The notes under the pieces: generated by a model | What the model was told of the DNA's origin: nothing | Databases searched by the model: none | Seen by the model: only the letters and a program-made list of their open reading frames with translations | Position numbers and translations under genes: made by a program | Shown here: positions 42,367 to 52,342 of the stretch, in pieces | Position numbering within the stretch: position 1 is the stretch's first letter | How the letters are laid out: each line of letters opens with the position of its first letter | NCBI GenBank assembly: GCA_963715745.1 | Contig: OY970271.1 | Location: forward strand, 1,054,001 to 1,118,000 | Direction of reading: 5' to 3' | DNA: 64,000 nt | Source of the DNA: CAWGJF01 sp963715745 | GTDB taxonomy: Bacteria; Bacteroidota; Ignavibacteria; Ignavibacteriales; Ignavibacteriaceae

Positions 42367-42714
42367 CTACATAGTAATTTTAGAGTTAACATTTTTCATC
42401 TGTACGCCATGAACAAGAGAAGCTCCGCCTCTTATTGCACAGGCAACATGAACGGCTTCGGTCATTTGTTCAAGATCGGCGCCTTTGGCTAAACTTTCCT
42501 GTGTATAAGCATCTATGCAGTAAGGACACTGAACTGCGTGAGCAACTGCAAGAGCTATCAATGCTTTTTCTCTTTCGCTTAAAGCACCGGCTGCAAAAAC
42601 TGCTCCGTACCAGTCGCTGAATTTTTTCCAGAGTTCCGGAGAACCTTCGCTCATTTCAGAAAATCTTGGCAGGTCCTGTGGTTTATAATAGGTTTCCATA
42701 AAGCGCCCTTTCAA
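42367..42714 (-). CDS. AhpD-like arsenosugar biosynthesis-associated protein
   Basis: 115 residues, carboxymuconolactone decarboxylase fold. Redox motif CPYCIDAYTQ with following His-free helix, and SEREKALIALAVAHAVQCPY. This family accompanies arsS in arsenosugar clusters. It ends 24 bases before the arsS ATG and is likely co-transcribed. A peroxidase or thiol-redox role is presumed from the fold. Confidence 0.9.
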   Translation of the reverse strand: MKGRFMETYYKPQDLPRFSEMSEGSPELWKKFSDWYGAVFAAGALSEREKALIALAVAHAVQCPYCIDAYTQESLAKGADLEQMTEAVHVACAIRGGASLVHGVQMKNVNSKITM

Positions 42715-42803
42715 TATTTTAGGTGAGGGGATAAACTGAATTAAAATTATTCAGAAAATAATTTAAAAAACCTTATGCTTCAACGAAGAATTATATAACA
42801 AAT

Positions 42804-43529
42804 TTATTGTGCGTTTAATTCCCAGTTATAGTTTAAAAATTTTAACTTGACTTTGTTTTCTTCCAGAAATTTTTTATCTGATTCATTAATAAATTTAGTA
42901 ACAAAATTGATCAATGAGCCGTATTCCTCTTCAAAATACTTGCCGAACCACTTAAATAATTCTGACAAATAAAGAATTTTATTTTTTCTGTCTAATCTAT
43001 TTTGACTCGTATCATTTAAATATTTTTTTGCATTTTCACAGAGTTGAGACACAACCGTTTTACCTTCATAAGTATGATTTAATAGTTTCGGACAGCTTTT
43101 AGCTGCACAAACTAATCCGAAATGCGGAAGCACAGAATTGATCTTTAAAACCTTTTGATATTCAATTTCATCAAGGGTTAATTCTTCTCCGGCAACATTA
43201 AATATTTTCTTCTTGAAAAATCCTTCAACATCCATAGGAGAATTGATAGGCATATTATCAATTACGTTTTTTATAACGAAAGCATTGTAAGCATTAATGT
43301 AAAACGCAAGCTTGTCTGTATTACTAAACTTTCCTGCATCGGTATTTGCTAATTGGGAAAGATATTTGTAGAAGTTTTTATCTTTTGAAATACCATTATA
43401 TTCAACAAAACCTTTTTCATTGACATATTTTTTTAAGATCAGATCAAAACCTGAATGATCGAAATCCCCAATTTGTGCTGTGATCTTTGGAATCACTATT
43501 AGCATCAGGAATAGTATTATTTTTTTCAT
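42804..43529 (-). CDS. Secreted DUF547 protein
   Basis: 241 residues from ATG 43529, whose signal peptide (MKKIILFLMLIVIPKITAQ) starts exactly there; the longer frame from 43565 is unlikely. DUF547 hallmarks are KLAFYINAYNAFVIKNVID, LTLDEIEYQKVLK and CAAKSCPKLLNHTYEG. The conserved His/Cys pattern recalls papain-like or transglutaminase-like folds, but no activity is established. Probably periplasmic. Confidence 0.88.
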   Translation of the reverse strand: MKKIILFLMLIVIPKITAQIGDFDHSGFDLILKKYVNEKGFVEYNGISKDKNFYKYLSQLANTDAGKFSNTDKLAFYINAYNAFVIKNVIDNMPINSPMDVEGFFKKKIFNVAGEELTLDEIEYQKVLKINSVLPHFGLVCAAKSCPKLLNHTYEGKTVVSQLCENAKKYLNDTSQNRLDRKNKILYLSELFKWFGKYFEEEYGSLINFVTKFINESDKKFLEENKVKLKFLNYNWELNAQ

Positions 43530-43626
43530 ATAAAATCTTATAGAAATATAGTTTTCAAATATCACCTTATTATCACAATTAAGGAAAAAATAATTAATTG
43601 GAGAAAAAAACAGTATGATATATTAC

Positions 43627-44550
43627 TTATCTAACAGGCTGTGAACCCGGCTTTGCAGAATTAATCAGAGATGATCCCTTTTTAACAATTGCAACTCCGG
43701 CAAGAATTACAATTGCGGCAATTACAATTTGCAAGGTTAATTTTTCATCAAGTACAAGCCAACCGAGAAACAAAGCTATTATAGGATTTATATAAGCATA
43801 AGTAGAAACAAGCGAAAGCGGTAGTTTTTTTATAGCGTAAATGTAGGATCCGTAACCAACTATTGAGCCTATAATAATAAGATAAGCCAACGCAAGCATA
43901 CTATTTCTTTCAAAATAGAATTGTGATGCTTCCCCTAGTGATAATCCGACAATGGTTTGCAATACTCCTGCTACCAGCATTTGCACAGAAGCACCCATAA
44001 GAGGATGGACATTTACATTTTTATATTTTGAATAAATTGTTCCCAGTGACCAGAAGAAAACTGCAGCCATTAATGAAAGAACACCAATCAGGTTTTGCTT
44101 TATGAAGAGATATTTAAAATTATCACTGAATATTAGGAAGACTCCAATTAATCCAAGAATCAATCCTGAAAAAATTATTTTATTGAGCTTAACTCCGGAT
44201 GGAATAATACTCTCGATTCCAACAATCCAGAATGGTAATGTGGTTATTAGTAAAGCGGCTAATCCACTTGGAATCCATTGTTCTGCTACGACAACCAAAC
44301 CATTTCCCAATCCGAGCATTAATATTCCGGGAATTGCAACTGGAATTAATTCTTTAATTGCCGGAAATGATTTCCCGGAAAATCTGAGATAGAGAATAAA
44401 TCCTGTGCCTGCAATAATCCATCTTACTCCTGCAAACAACATCGGCGGAATATGCTCTACGCCAATCCTTATTGCAAGATATGTTGTACCCCAAACAATG
44501 CAGATATTAAACCAGGCAATCAATCCTCGTGTATCGGTTTTTTCAGGCAT
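43627..44550 (-). CDS. EamA/DMT-family transporter
   Basis: 307 residues, ten membrane helices in two EamA repeats (first about 12-140, second about 155-290). Typical words are NICIVWGTTYLAIRIGVEHI, AEQWIPSGLAALLITTLPFW and SLVSTYAYINPIIALFLGWL. Probable metabolite or amino-acid exporter of the inner membrane. Substrate cannot be read from sequence. Confidence 0.92.
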   Translation of the reverse strand: MPEKTDTRGLIAWFNICIVWGTTYLAIRIGVEHIPPMLFAGVRWIIAGTGFILYLRFSGKSFPAIKELIPVAIPGILMLGLGNGLVVVAEQWIPSGLAALLITTLPFWIVGIESIIPSGVKLNKIIFSGLILGLIGVFLIFSDNFKYLFIKQNLIGVLSLMAAVFFWSLGTIYSKYKNVNVHPLMGASVQMLVAGVLQTIVGLSLGEASQFYFERNSMLALAYLIIIGSIVGYGSYIYAIKKLPLSLVSTYAYINPIIALFLGWLVLDEKLTLQIVIAAIVILAGVAIVKKGSSLINSAKPGSQPVR

Positions 44551-44749
44551 AAAAAATTGCTTTTAATTAATCGGAGGCAAATATTGATTTATTATTCCTG
44601 CTTTACAAATCAGGTTCTCTAAACTGTGTTTTATATCAATCTATTCAACTCGTTTACAATTTAGAATTTCTTTCTTTTTCCTGACGCTATAACTAATTTT
44701 GATAATCAAAATAATTTTGATTTGAAAATTTGAAAGAACGGAGAAAAAA

Positions 44750-46045
44750 ATGACCACAATAATTGATGTTTTCGGTAGAGAAATACTTGACTCACGAGGA
44801 AATCCTACGCTTGAAGTTGAAGTTACTCTTGAAAGCGGAGTAGTCGGAAGGGCAGCAGTTCCAAGCGGCGCTTCAACAGGCGAACACGAAGCTGTTGAAT
44901 TAAGAGATGGAGATAAAAGTCGTTACTCAGGTAAAGGTGTTCAAAAAGCTGTTTCAAATGTTAATGATAAAATAGCCGAAGAAATTATTGATTTTGATGC
45001 AACCGAACAGGTTGCTATAGATCAGTTTTTAATTAATCTGGATGGAACAGAAAACAAATCGGTTCTCGGTGCAAATGCTATTCTCGGAGTTTCACTAGCC
45101 TGTGCAAAAGCATCTGCCGAAGTCCTGGGGTTGCCGCTTTACAGATATATTGGTGGAACAAATGCACGCACTTTGCCGGTTCCGATGATGAATGTTTTAA
45201 ACGGCGGGAAGCATGCTGATAACACAGTTGATTTTCAGGAATTCATGGTTATGCCTGTTGGTGCACCAAGTTTTGCTGAAGCTTTGAGAATGGGAGCAGA
45301 AACTTTTCACGCATTGAAATCTGTTCTTTCTAAAAAAGGTTACAGCACTGCTGTTGGTGATGAAGGCGGCTTTGCACCAAATCTTAAAACGAATGAAGAA
45401 GCAATAGAATTAATTCTTGAAGCAATTACAAAAGCCGGGTATAAATCAGGAACTGAAATAGCAATCGCTCTCGATCCTGCTTCGAGTGAATTTTTCTTAA
45501 AAGAAAAAAATGCCTATCATTTATTTAAATCTGCACCTAACAAAGAAATCCCGATTGAAAAAATGGTTGATTACTGGGCAGATTGGGTAAACAAATATCC
45601 AATTGTTTCACTTGAAGACGGACTTGCAGAAGATGATTGGGAAGGCTGGAAAATGATTACAGAAAAACTAGGTGGAAAAATCCAGCTTGTTGGAGATGAT
45701 CTTTTTGTAACAAACACAAACAGGCTTGCAAGAGGTATTGATGAAGGAATTGCTAATTCAATTCTTATAAAAGTTAACCAGATTGGAACACTTACAGAAA
45801 CACTTAACGCAATCGAGATGGCAAAGAATGCCGGATACACGAATGTAATCAGTCACAGATCAGGTGAAACAGAAGATACAACCATTGCTGACATTGCAGT
45901 TGCAACAAATGCTGGTCAGATTAAAACAGGTTCGGCTTCCCGAACAGACAGGATAGCAAAATACAATCAGCTTTTAAGAATTGAAGAAGAACTGGACACA
46001 ACTGCAGTATTTCCCGGAATCGAAGCAGTGAATTTTAACGGGTAA
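44750..46045 (+). CDS. eno: Enolase
   Basis: 431 residues, standard length. Converts 2-phosphoglycerate to phosphoenolpyruvate. Signature motifs: FGREILDSRGNPTLEVEV, GAVPSGASTGEHEAVELRDG-type loop, the Mg ligands in SLEDGLAEDDWEGW and LVGDDLFVTN, catalytic Lys in ILIKVNQIGTLTET, and VISHRSGETEDTTIADIAV. AACGGAG precedes the ATG. Its transcript ends at the hairpin just downstream. Confidence 0.98.
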   Translation: MTTIIDVFGREILDSRGNPTLEVEVTLESGVVGRAAVPSGASTGEHEAVELRDGDKSRYSGKGVQKAVSNVNDKIAEEIIDFDATEQVAIDQFLINLDGTENKSVLGANAILGVSLACAKASAEVLGLPLYRYIGGTNARTLPVPMMNVLNGGKHADNTVDFQEFMVMPVGAPSFAEALRMGAETFHALKSVLSKKGYSTAVGDEGGFAPNLKTNEEAIELILEAITKAGYKSGTEIAIALDPASSEFFLKEKNAYHLFKSAPNKEIPIEKMVDYWADWVNKYPIVSLEDGLAEDDWEGWKMITEKLGGKIQLVGDDLFVTNTNRLARGIDEGIANSILIKVNQIGTLTETLNAIEMAKNAGYTNVISHRSGETEDTTIADIAVATNAGQIKTGSASRTDRIAKYNQLLRIEEELDTTAVFPGIEAVNFNG

Positions 46046-46058
46046 TTAATTTTGAAAT

Positions 46059-46084
46059 GCCCGGTTAATTTGCCGGGCTTTTTT
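46059..46084 (+). terminator. Rho-independent terminator after eno
   Basis: GCCCGG (46059-46064), an eight-base loop, CCGGGC (46073-46078), then T6. Six G-C-rich pairs and a T run fit an intrinsic terminator directly after eno and before glnA. Confidence 0.75.
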
Positions 46085-46124
46085 GTCTTTAAACTTTTGT
46101 ATTCTTTTTAAAGAGGGAGAAAAA

Positions 46125-47510
46125 ATGGCTTCTAATAAAATTGTAAAATGTGAACAATTAATTAAAAACAATAAAGTTGAGTTTATTGATTTAAAGGCAA
46201 TCGATCTAACCGGGAGATTGCATCACATTACTTTGCCTGTTTATCCAGAGATTATAAAAAAACTTGTTTCTGAAGGCATTGGATTTGATGGTTCAAGCTA
46301 TGGTTTCAGAAAAGTTGAAAACAGTGATATGATTCTGATCCCTGATTTAGATACAGCATCAATGGATCCATTTCGGGAATCTCCAACATTGAGTTTTTAT
46401 TCAAATATATTTTTAACAGATGAGAAACGAACCCCATTCAACCAGGATGGAAGATACCTTGCAAAAAAAGCTAAAGAACTTCTGAAAAAAGTCACAGATG
46501 CTGATACAAGTTGGTGGGGACCTGAGTTTGAATTTTATATTTTCTCAAATGTTGAATATGATACCAGAACTTCGACTTCATATTACAAAGTTGAGCATGT
46601 GGAAGAATTATTTAAAAAAGCGTATCACGCAGCTAACCCATTTGATGAGTATGATGACTTTCGCGATGAAGCATCAAAACTTCTGAACAAACAAGGGATT
46701 AAAGTTAAGTACCATCATCACGAAACAGGGGAAAGAGGACAACAGGAAATTGAAACATATTTTTCTGATCTCTTAACAACAGGCGATAATATTGTTACAG
46801 CTAAATATATTCTGTTCAACTTTGCTAAGCAGCGCGGACTTCATATTACGTTTATGCCAAAACCTATGTATCACCAGGCCGGTAATGGATTGCACCTGCA
46901 TACATATTTGACAAAGAATGGTAAAAATATATTTTACAAGAAGGATAAATATGGAAATTTAAGTGATACAGGAAGATATTTTATCGGTGGATTATTGCAG
47001 CACGGTCCGGCACTTTCTGCTTTTACTAACCCAAGCACAAATTCTTACAAGCGACTTGTTCCCGGATTTGAAGCACCTGTCGCATTAACTTACGGAAGAG
47101 GAAACCGAGCTTCAGCAATCAGGATTCCGAAGTACATTTCAAATCCGGATGATACAAGAATTGAATACCGTCCGCCGGATGCCACAATGAATCCCTATCT
47201 TGGATTAATTTCAATTCTTCTTGCGGGTATAGATGGAATCGTAAACAAAATTGATCCGGTAAAGGAAGGATTTGGACCTTATGACAAAAATTTTCTTGAA
47301 GATGATGATGTTAAAAATAAAATTAAATTCCTACCCAGAAACCTTGCCGAAGCACTGGATGCATTAGAAGTTGATAACGAATTTTTAAAACGTGGAAGTA
47401 TTTTTTCAGATGAACTGATTGAACAATGGATGAAAATAAAGCAGGAAGAAATTCATTCAATCGGTACAATGCCTCATCCATTTGAATATAAGATGTATTT
47501 TAATTTGTAA
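46125..47510 (+). CDS. glnA: Type I glutamine synthetase
   Basis: 461 residues from ATG 46125, with AGAGGGAG upstream; the longer frame from 46083 overlaps the terminator T run. Motifs: GIGFDGSSYGF, the metal/Glu loop WWGPEFEFYIF, GNGLHLHTYL with the catalytic His, and ATP/ammonia regions NRASAIRIP and RIEYRPPDATMNPYL. The C-terminal segment reads KIKFLPRNLAEALDAL, without the NLYDLPPE-type Tyr that is adenylylated in enterobacterial GlnA. It therefore looks like an alpha-type enzyme controlled by other means. Confidence 0.95.
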   Translation: MASNKIVKCEQLIKNNKVEFIDLKAIDLTGRLHHITLPVYPEIIKKLVSEGIGFDGSSYGFRKVENSDMILIPDLDTASMDPFRESPTLSFYSNIFLTDEKRTPFNQDGRYLAKKAKELLKKVTDADTSWWGPEFEFYIFSNVEYDTRTSTSYYKVEHVEELFKKAYHAANPFDEYDDFRDEASKLLNKQGIKVKYHHHETGERGQQEIETYFSDLLTTGDNIVTAKYILFNFAKQRGLHITFMPKPMYHQAGNGLHLHTYLTKNGKNIFYKKDKYGNLSDTGRYFIGGLLQHGPALSAFTNPSTNSYKRLVPGFEAPVALTYGRGNRASAIRIPKYISNPDDTRIEYRPPDATMNPYLGLISILLAGIDGIVNKIDPVKEGFGPYDKNFLEDDDVKNKIKFLPRNLAEALDALEVDNEFLKRGSIFSDELIEQWMKIKQEEIHSIGTMPHPFEYKMYFNL

Positions 47511-47602
47511 AAAGCAGTTTAACTTACGAACCCCAAACTGATAAGATATTTTTATTTACAAATTAATTAATAGGTTATACTTAACTTTAATTTTGAGGAA
47601 GA

Positions 47603-48493
47603 TTGGGTTACATTGGCGAAATAAGTGCTCTTACTACCGCTGTATGCTGGTCATTTACTGCATATGCTTTTACTGATGCATCCAGAAGAGTCGGATCAAT
47701 CCAGGTAAATATTGACAGGATGTTTCTGGCAAGTGTAATCCTTCTGATTATAATTTTTGCTTTTGGAATAAGTCTCAACCTGACTTTTTATCAGATTGGC
47801 AATTTGATATTAAGCGGTGTTGTTGGATTGGTTTTAGGTGATTCATTTCTATTTAAAAGTTTCCAGTTAATTGGCGCAAGGATTGGAATGATATTAATGG
47901 CTCTCGTTCCGGTGACTAGTACAGTACTAGCGGTTTTTTTCCTGGATGAAGTTATTGCTTTTACAGGTTTATTTGGAATGCTGCTTACTATTTCCGGAAT
48001 ATTACTTGTGGTCTTTGAAAAAAATCAGGAGGGGAAAAATAATTTTTCATCAGATAAGCTTGGAATATTATACGGAATACTTGGTGCTTTAGGACAGGCG
48101 AGTGGATTAATCTTTGCAAAGTTTGCATTCCAGGCTGGTGAACTGAATGGATTTAGTGCAAGTTTTATACGTCTTTCATCATCAACAATTATTTTATTTC
48201 CGGTTATAATATTTTTCAGGAAGTATAAAAACCCACTTAAACTTTATACAATTAATCCAAAGGCATTTAAATCTGTTTTAATCGGAACAACATTTGGCCC
48301 TGTTGCAGGAATCACTTTAAGTCTTATTGCTATTGCAAATACAAAAGTCGGAATAGCCTCAACACTTATGGCAATGATGCCGATAATTATGCTGCCAATG
48401 TCTAAATATTATTTTAAAGAAAAGATTACATGGAAGGCAGTTGTTGGAGCAACTATTGCAGTTGCAGGTGCTGCGATAATCTTTTTGAGATGA
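47603..48493 (+). CDS. EamA/DMT-family transporter
   Basis: 296 residues from a TTG start with GAGGAAG just upstream. Ten membrane helices, two EamA repeats: TTAVCWSFTAYAFTDASRRV, GLVLGDSFLFKSFQLIGARI, and SLIAIANTKVGIASTLMAMM in the second half. Distinct from the transporter at 43627. Substrate unknown. Confidence 0.88.
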   Translation: MGYIGEISALTTAVCWSFTAYAFTDASRRVGSIQVNIDRMFLASVILLIIIFAFGISLNLTFYQIGNLILSGVVGLVLGDSFLFKSFQLIGARIGMILMALVPVTSTVLAVFFLDEVIAFTGLFGMLLTISGILLVVFEKNQEGKNNFSSDKLGILYGILGALGQASGLIFAKFAFQAGELNGFSASFIRLSSSTIILFPVIIFFRKYKNPLKLYTINPKAFKSVLIGTTFGPVAGITLSLIAIANTKVGIASTLMAMMPIIMLPMSKYYFKEKITWKAVVGATIAVAGAAIIFLR

Positions 48494-48497
48494 AAAT

Positions 48498-49022
48498 TCA
48501 ATTGCTACTCATAATATTTTTAAAAGTTTTATCGTAAATCTCATAAGTTCTTTCATCAAAGCAAACAAAAATTACCTTCTCAACCGTTTCGTTTATTTCT
48601 AAAAATCTCTTTACTTCGTTAACAGCTATCTTCGTCGCTCTTTCCAGAGGGAAGTGATAAACACCTGTACTGATTGCAGGGAATGCAATTGTTTTTATCC
48701 CATTTTCAACAGCAAGCTTTAATGAATTTTTGTAACAGTTTGCAAGCAGTTCATCTTCATTATTTTGCCCGCCATTCCAAACCGGACCAACAGTGTGAAT
48801 AATATATTTTGCAGATAGGTTAAAGCCGGGGGAAATTTTTGCTTCACCGGTTTTGCAACCACCAAGTTTCCTGTTGAATTCAAGAAGTTCCGGTCCTGCT
48901 GCTCTGTGAATGGCACCATCCACTCCTCCCCCGCCAAGCAGGGAAGTGTTGGCTGCATTTACAATCGCATCCATTTCAAATTTAGTAATGTCTCCTTTTT
49001 CGATAAAAATTTTCATTTTCAT
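48498..49022 (-). CDS. Macro-domain ADP-ribose hydrolase
   Basis: 174 residues, one macro domain of the MacroD/YmdB type. ADP-ribose loops are DAIVNAANTSLLGGGGVDGA and AFPAISTGVYHFPLERATKI, with HTVGPVW between. Removes ADP-ribose from proteins or hydrolyses O-acetyl-ADP-ribose. Convergent with the transporter gene (4-base gap). Confidence 0.95.
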   Translation of the reverse strand: MKMKIFIEKGDITKFEMDAIVNAANTSLLGGGGVDGAIHRAAGPELLEFNRKLGGCKTGEAKISPGFNLSAKYIIHTVGPVWNGGQNNEDELLANCYKNSLKLAVENGIKTIAFPAISTGVYHFPLERATKIAVNEVKRFLEINETVEKVIFVCFDERTYEIYDKTFKNIMSSN

Positions 49023-49162
49023 ATTAATTCCTGAAAGAATAATAGAAAAATATAATTAAATAGAAAATTGGATTTAGTACAATATTCAGAAAGCTGAAAT
49101 CGATTGCATCTAATGACTAATTTGTGGAATTTTCGTTATGAATTAAGAACAGATGAGCAAAA

Positions 49163-49957
49163 ATGGGGATCATCTTCGATATAAAAAGATTTGCACTTCA
49201 CGACGGTCCTGGAATCCGTACAACTGTTTTCTTTAAAGGCTGTCCGCTCAGATGCTGTTGGTGTCAAAACCCGGAAAGCATCAGAACTCTTCCTGAAAAA
49301 ATCAGTGTAGCTGCACAAAATATTTCTTATAATAAATTTTGCGAAGAAGAAATTTTTGGAAAAGAATCTTCCGTTGAAAAAGTAATAGATGAAATTCTGA
49401 AAGACAGAATATTTTATGACGAATCAGGAGGTGGGGTTACTTTTTCAGGCGGTGAACCTATGATGCAGAATATTTTTCTGAAAGAACTATTAATAAGTTG
49501 CAAAGAAAGCGGAATTCAAACGGCAATTGATACATCCGGTTATTATCCTTCACGTTTTACAGATGAAGTTTATGATTACGCAGATCTTTTTCTATTCGAT
49601 TTAAAACTTATTGATGATGATCTGCATAAAAAATTTACTGATGTTTCAAATCAATTAATCCTGAAGAATCTTGAGCACCTAACCAGTTTAGGGGAAAAAG
49701 TAATTTTAAGAATTCCATTAATTCCCGGGATAACGGATACTGAAGAAAATCTAGTTGCAATTTCTTCAATTGCTTCAACTTTGAAAAATATTAAACGAAT
49801 CGATCTTCTTCCTTACAACGAGATTGCAGAAACAAAATACAAAAGATTTAATAGGTCATCTTCTTTAGGCAGTTTAAAATCACAATCGGAAGAAGAACTA
49901 AATAATATTAAATCAGTTTTTAATAATTTAGACATAGAAATTTTAATAAGGGGATAA
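49163..49957 (+). CDS. Glycyl-radical enzyme activase (HypE-type)
   Basis: 264 residues. Radical SAM motif in FFKGCPLRCCWCQNPESI (CxxxCxxC), with the activase signature FALHDGPGIRTTVFFKGCP, and GGVTFSGGEPMMQ. The accessory 4Fe-4S ferredoxin insert of many type III activases is missing: after QNPESI only one Cys (KFCEEE) occurs. It installs the glycyl radical on the enzyme encoded one base downstream; the two are translationally linked. Confidence 0.93.
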   Translation: MGIIFDIKRFALHDGPGIRTTVFFKGCPLRCCWCQNPESIRTLPEKISVAAQNISYNKFCEEEIFGKESSVEKVIDEILKDRIFYDESGGGVTFSGGEPMMQNIFLKELLISCKESGIQTAIDTSGYYPSRFTDEVYDYADLFLFDLKLIDDDLHKKFTDVSNQLILKNLEHLTSLGEKVILRIPLIPGITDTEENLVAISSIASTLKNIKRIDLLPYNEIAETKYKRFNRSSSLGSLKSQSEEELNNIKSVFNNLDIEILIRG

Positions 49958-49958
49958 A

Positions 49959-52322
49959 ATGAACGAGCGGATTAAAAAACTTCGCGAGCAAACTTTAAAT
50001 ACACATCCCTCTCTTTCGTTGGAAAGAGCAAGACTCATTACTGATTTTTATTTGAGTGGACAGTCAGAAAAAGTTTCTGTCCCTGTTGCACGTGCTTTGG
50101 CTTTTAAATTCATTCTTGAAAACAAATCGCTTTGTGTAAATGAAGGCGAACTGATTGTCGGTGAAAGAGGAACAGCACCACATTCAACACCAACCTACCC
50201 GGAAATCTGCACACACTCTTTTGAAGATTTTCAAATATTAAATGATAGAGAAAAAATTTCGTTCTCTGTTGATGATGAAACAAGTAAATACCAGCTTGAA
50301 GAAATAATTCCTTTCTGGCAGGGCAGATCGATTCGCGACAGAATTTTTGAATCAGTTGATCAGGATTGGAAAGATGTTTATGAAGCAGGAGTCTTTACAG
50401 AGTTTATGGAACAAAGAGCACCCGGTCACACTGTACTTGATAATAAAATTTATAAAAAAGGCTTTAGGGATTTTAAAGATGATATTGAAAATGCAATAAG
50501 CTCACTTGATTTTTCAAATGACAAAGAAGCATTTGATAAAAAGGAAGAACTCAAGGCAATGAAAATTGCTGCTGATGCATTGATCGGATTTTCAAAAAGG
50601 TATAGTATTCTTCTTAACGATTATGCTGGACAAGAAAATGATCCCGAAAGAAAAGCTGAGCTTGAAACAATGGCAGGAATCTGCAGCCGTGTTCCTGAAA
50701 ATTCTCCAAAAACTTTTTGGGAAGCATTACAGTATTATTGGTTTGTTCACATCGGGGTGATAACCGAGCTAAATACATGGGATTCATTTAATCCGGGCAG
50801 ACTCGATCAGCATCTTTATCCTTTTTACAAAAGAGATATTGAAAGCGGGTTGTTGACAATAGAAAAAGCGAAGGAACTTCTTCAATCGTTCTGGATTAAA
50901 TTTCATAATCAGCCCGCACCTCCTAAAGTCGGAGTGACAGCACAGGAAAGCAACACTTACACGGATTTTTGTTTGATAAATCTCGGAGGCATTAAAGAAA
51001 ACGGAGAAGATGCTGTTAATGAATTAACTTATTTAATTCTGGATGTAATTGAAGAAATGCGCCTACTTCAACCAAGTTCGATGGTGCAGGTAAGCAAAAA
51101 AAATCCTGACCAGTTTTTAAGAAGAGCTTTGAAAATTATTAAAACCGGTTTTGGACAGCCTTCTGTTTTTAATACAGATGCGATTATCCAGGAAATGCTT
51201 AGACAGGGGAAATCAATTTTTGATGCAAGAAACGGAGGAGCAAGCGGCTGTGTTGAAACTGGAGCATTCGGAAAAGAGAGCTACATACTTACCGGTTATT
51301 TTAACATTCCGAAGATTCTTGAAATCACTTTGAACAACGGAATTGATCCGAGATCAGAAAGAAAAATCGGATTAGAAACAGGAAACCCAAATTCATTTAA
51401 AACTTATGATGAACTTTTTAATGCATTCAAAAAACAGTTGAATTATTTTATCGATGTTAAAATTAAAGGCAATCTGATTATAGAAAAACTCTGGGCTGAA
51501 ATTCTTCCCGCGCCGTTTCTCTCAATTCTTGTTGATGACTGCATTAAAAACGGGAAAGATTATAATGCCGGTGGTGCAAGGTATAACACGTCTTACATCC
51601 AGGGCGTTGGAATGGGAACAATTACTGATTGTCTCTCATCAATCAAGCACAATGTTTTTGATCAGAAAAGATTTACGATGAATGAATTGCTTGAGGTATT
51701 AAAAAGTAATTTTAATGGATTTGATCAGATAAGGAAAATTGTGATTGATGAAACTCCCAAATACGGAAATGATGATGACTATGCTGATGATATTTTGAGA
51801 GAAGTTTTCGAATTATATTTTTCTGCAATTGACGGAAGACAAAATACCAAAGGCGGACACTTCAGAATTAATCTACTGCCTACAACCTGTCACGTTTATT
51901 TCGGAAGTGTAATTGGAGCAACTCCGGACGGAAGATGTGCATACAAACCAGTATCCGAAGGAATCTCACCCGTTCAGGGCGCAGACAGAAAAGGACCAAC
52001 AGCTGTAATTAATTCAGCTTCAAAGATTGATCATATAAGAACCGGTGGAACCTTGCTGAACCAGAAATTTACTCCTGCAATTCTTGCGGATGATACAGGA
52101 CTTGAGCAGGTTCTTCATCTTGTCCGGGCTTACTTTAAAATGGATGGACATCATATCCAGTTTAATGTTGTTGATGCAGAAACTTTACGAAAAGCTCAGC
52201 AGGAGCCGGAGAATTATCGTGATTTAATTGTACGGGTCGCCGGCTACAGTGATTACTTTGTAAACCTTGGTCTCGATTTGCAGGAAGAAATTATTCAGAG
52301 AACTGAACACCAGGGATATTAA
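49959..52322 (+). CDS. hypD: Glycyl-radical trans-4-hydroxy-L-proline dehydratase
   Basis: 787 residues, the length of Clostridioides HypD. Active-site Cys431 lies in GGASGCVETGAFGKESY, and radical Gly762 in IVRVAGYSDYF. Stretches such as FTEFMEQRAPGHTV, YWFVHIGVITELNTWDSF and LTGYFNIPKILEITLNNG follow my memory of HypD rather than pyruvate formate-lyase (whose site has two adjacent Cys) or choline lyase. The product would be 1-pyrroline-5-carboxylate, which ProC reduces to proline. This indicates anaerobic use of hydroxyproline. A search and residue check would settle the substrate. Confidence 0.88.
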   Translation: MNERIKKLREQTLNTHPSLSLERARLITDFYLSGQSEKVSVPVARALAFKFILENKSLCVNEGELIVGERGTAPHSTPTYPEICTHSFEDFQILNDREKISFSVDDETSKYQLEEIIPFWQGRSIRDRIFESVDQDWKDVYEAGVFTEFMEQRAPGHTVLDNKIYKKGFRDFKDDIENAISSLDFSNDKEAFDKKEELKAMKIAADALIGFSKRYSILLNDYAGQENDPERKAELETMAGICSRVPENSPKTFWEALQYYWFVHIGVITELNTWDSFNPGRLDQHLYPFYKRDIESGLLTIEKAKELLQSFWIKFHNQPAPPKVGVTAQESNTYTDFCLINLGGIKENGEDAVNELTYLILDVIEEMRLLQPSSMVQVSKKNPDQFLRRALKIIKTGFGQPSVFNTDAIIQEMLRQGKSIFDARNGGASGCVETGAFGKESYILTGYFNIPKILEITLNNGIDPRSERKIGLETGNPNSFKTYDELFNAFKKQLNYFIDVKIKGNLIIEKLWAEILPAPFLSILVDDCIKNGKDYNAGGARYNTSYIQGVGMGTITDCLSSIKHNVFDQKRFTMNELLEVLKSNFNGFDQIRKIVIDETPKYGNDDDYADDILREVFELYFSAIDGRQNTKGGHFRINLLPTTCHVYFGSVIGATPDGRCAYKPVSEGISPVQGADRKGPTAVINSASKIDHIRTGGTLLNQKFTPAILADDTGLEQVLHLVRAYFKMDGHHIQFNVVDAETLRKAQQEPENYRDLIVRVAGYSDYFVNLGLDLQEEIIQRTEHQGY

Positions 52323-52342
52323 TTCAATAAAATTATCTGAGA

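Noticed and set aside
44694..44719. Two TAATTTTG boxes upstream of eno as Bacteroidota -7 elements
   Set aside because: Neither has a TTG/TTTG element at proper distance, and the DNA is too AT-rich to rely on one box.
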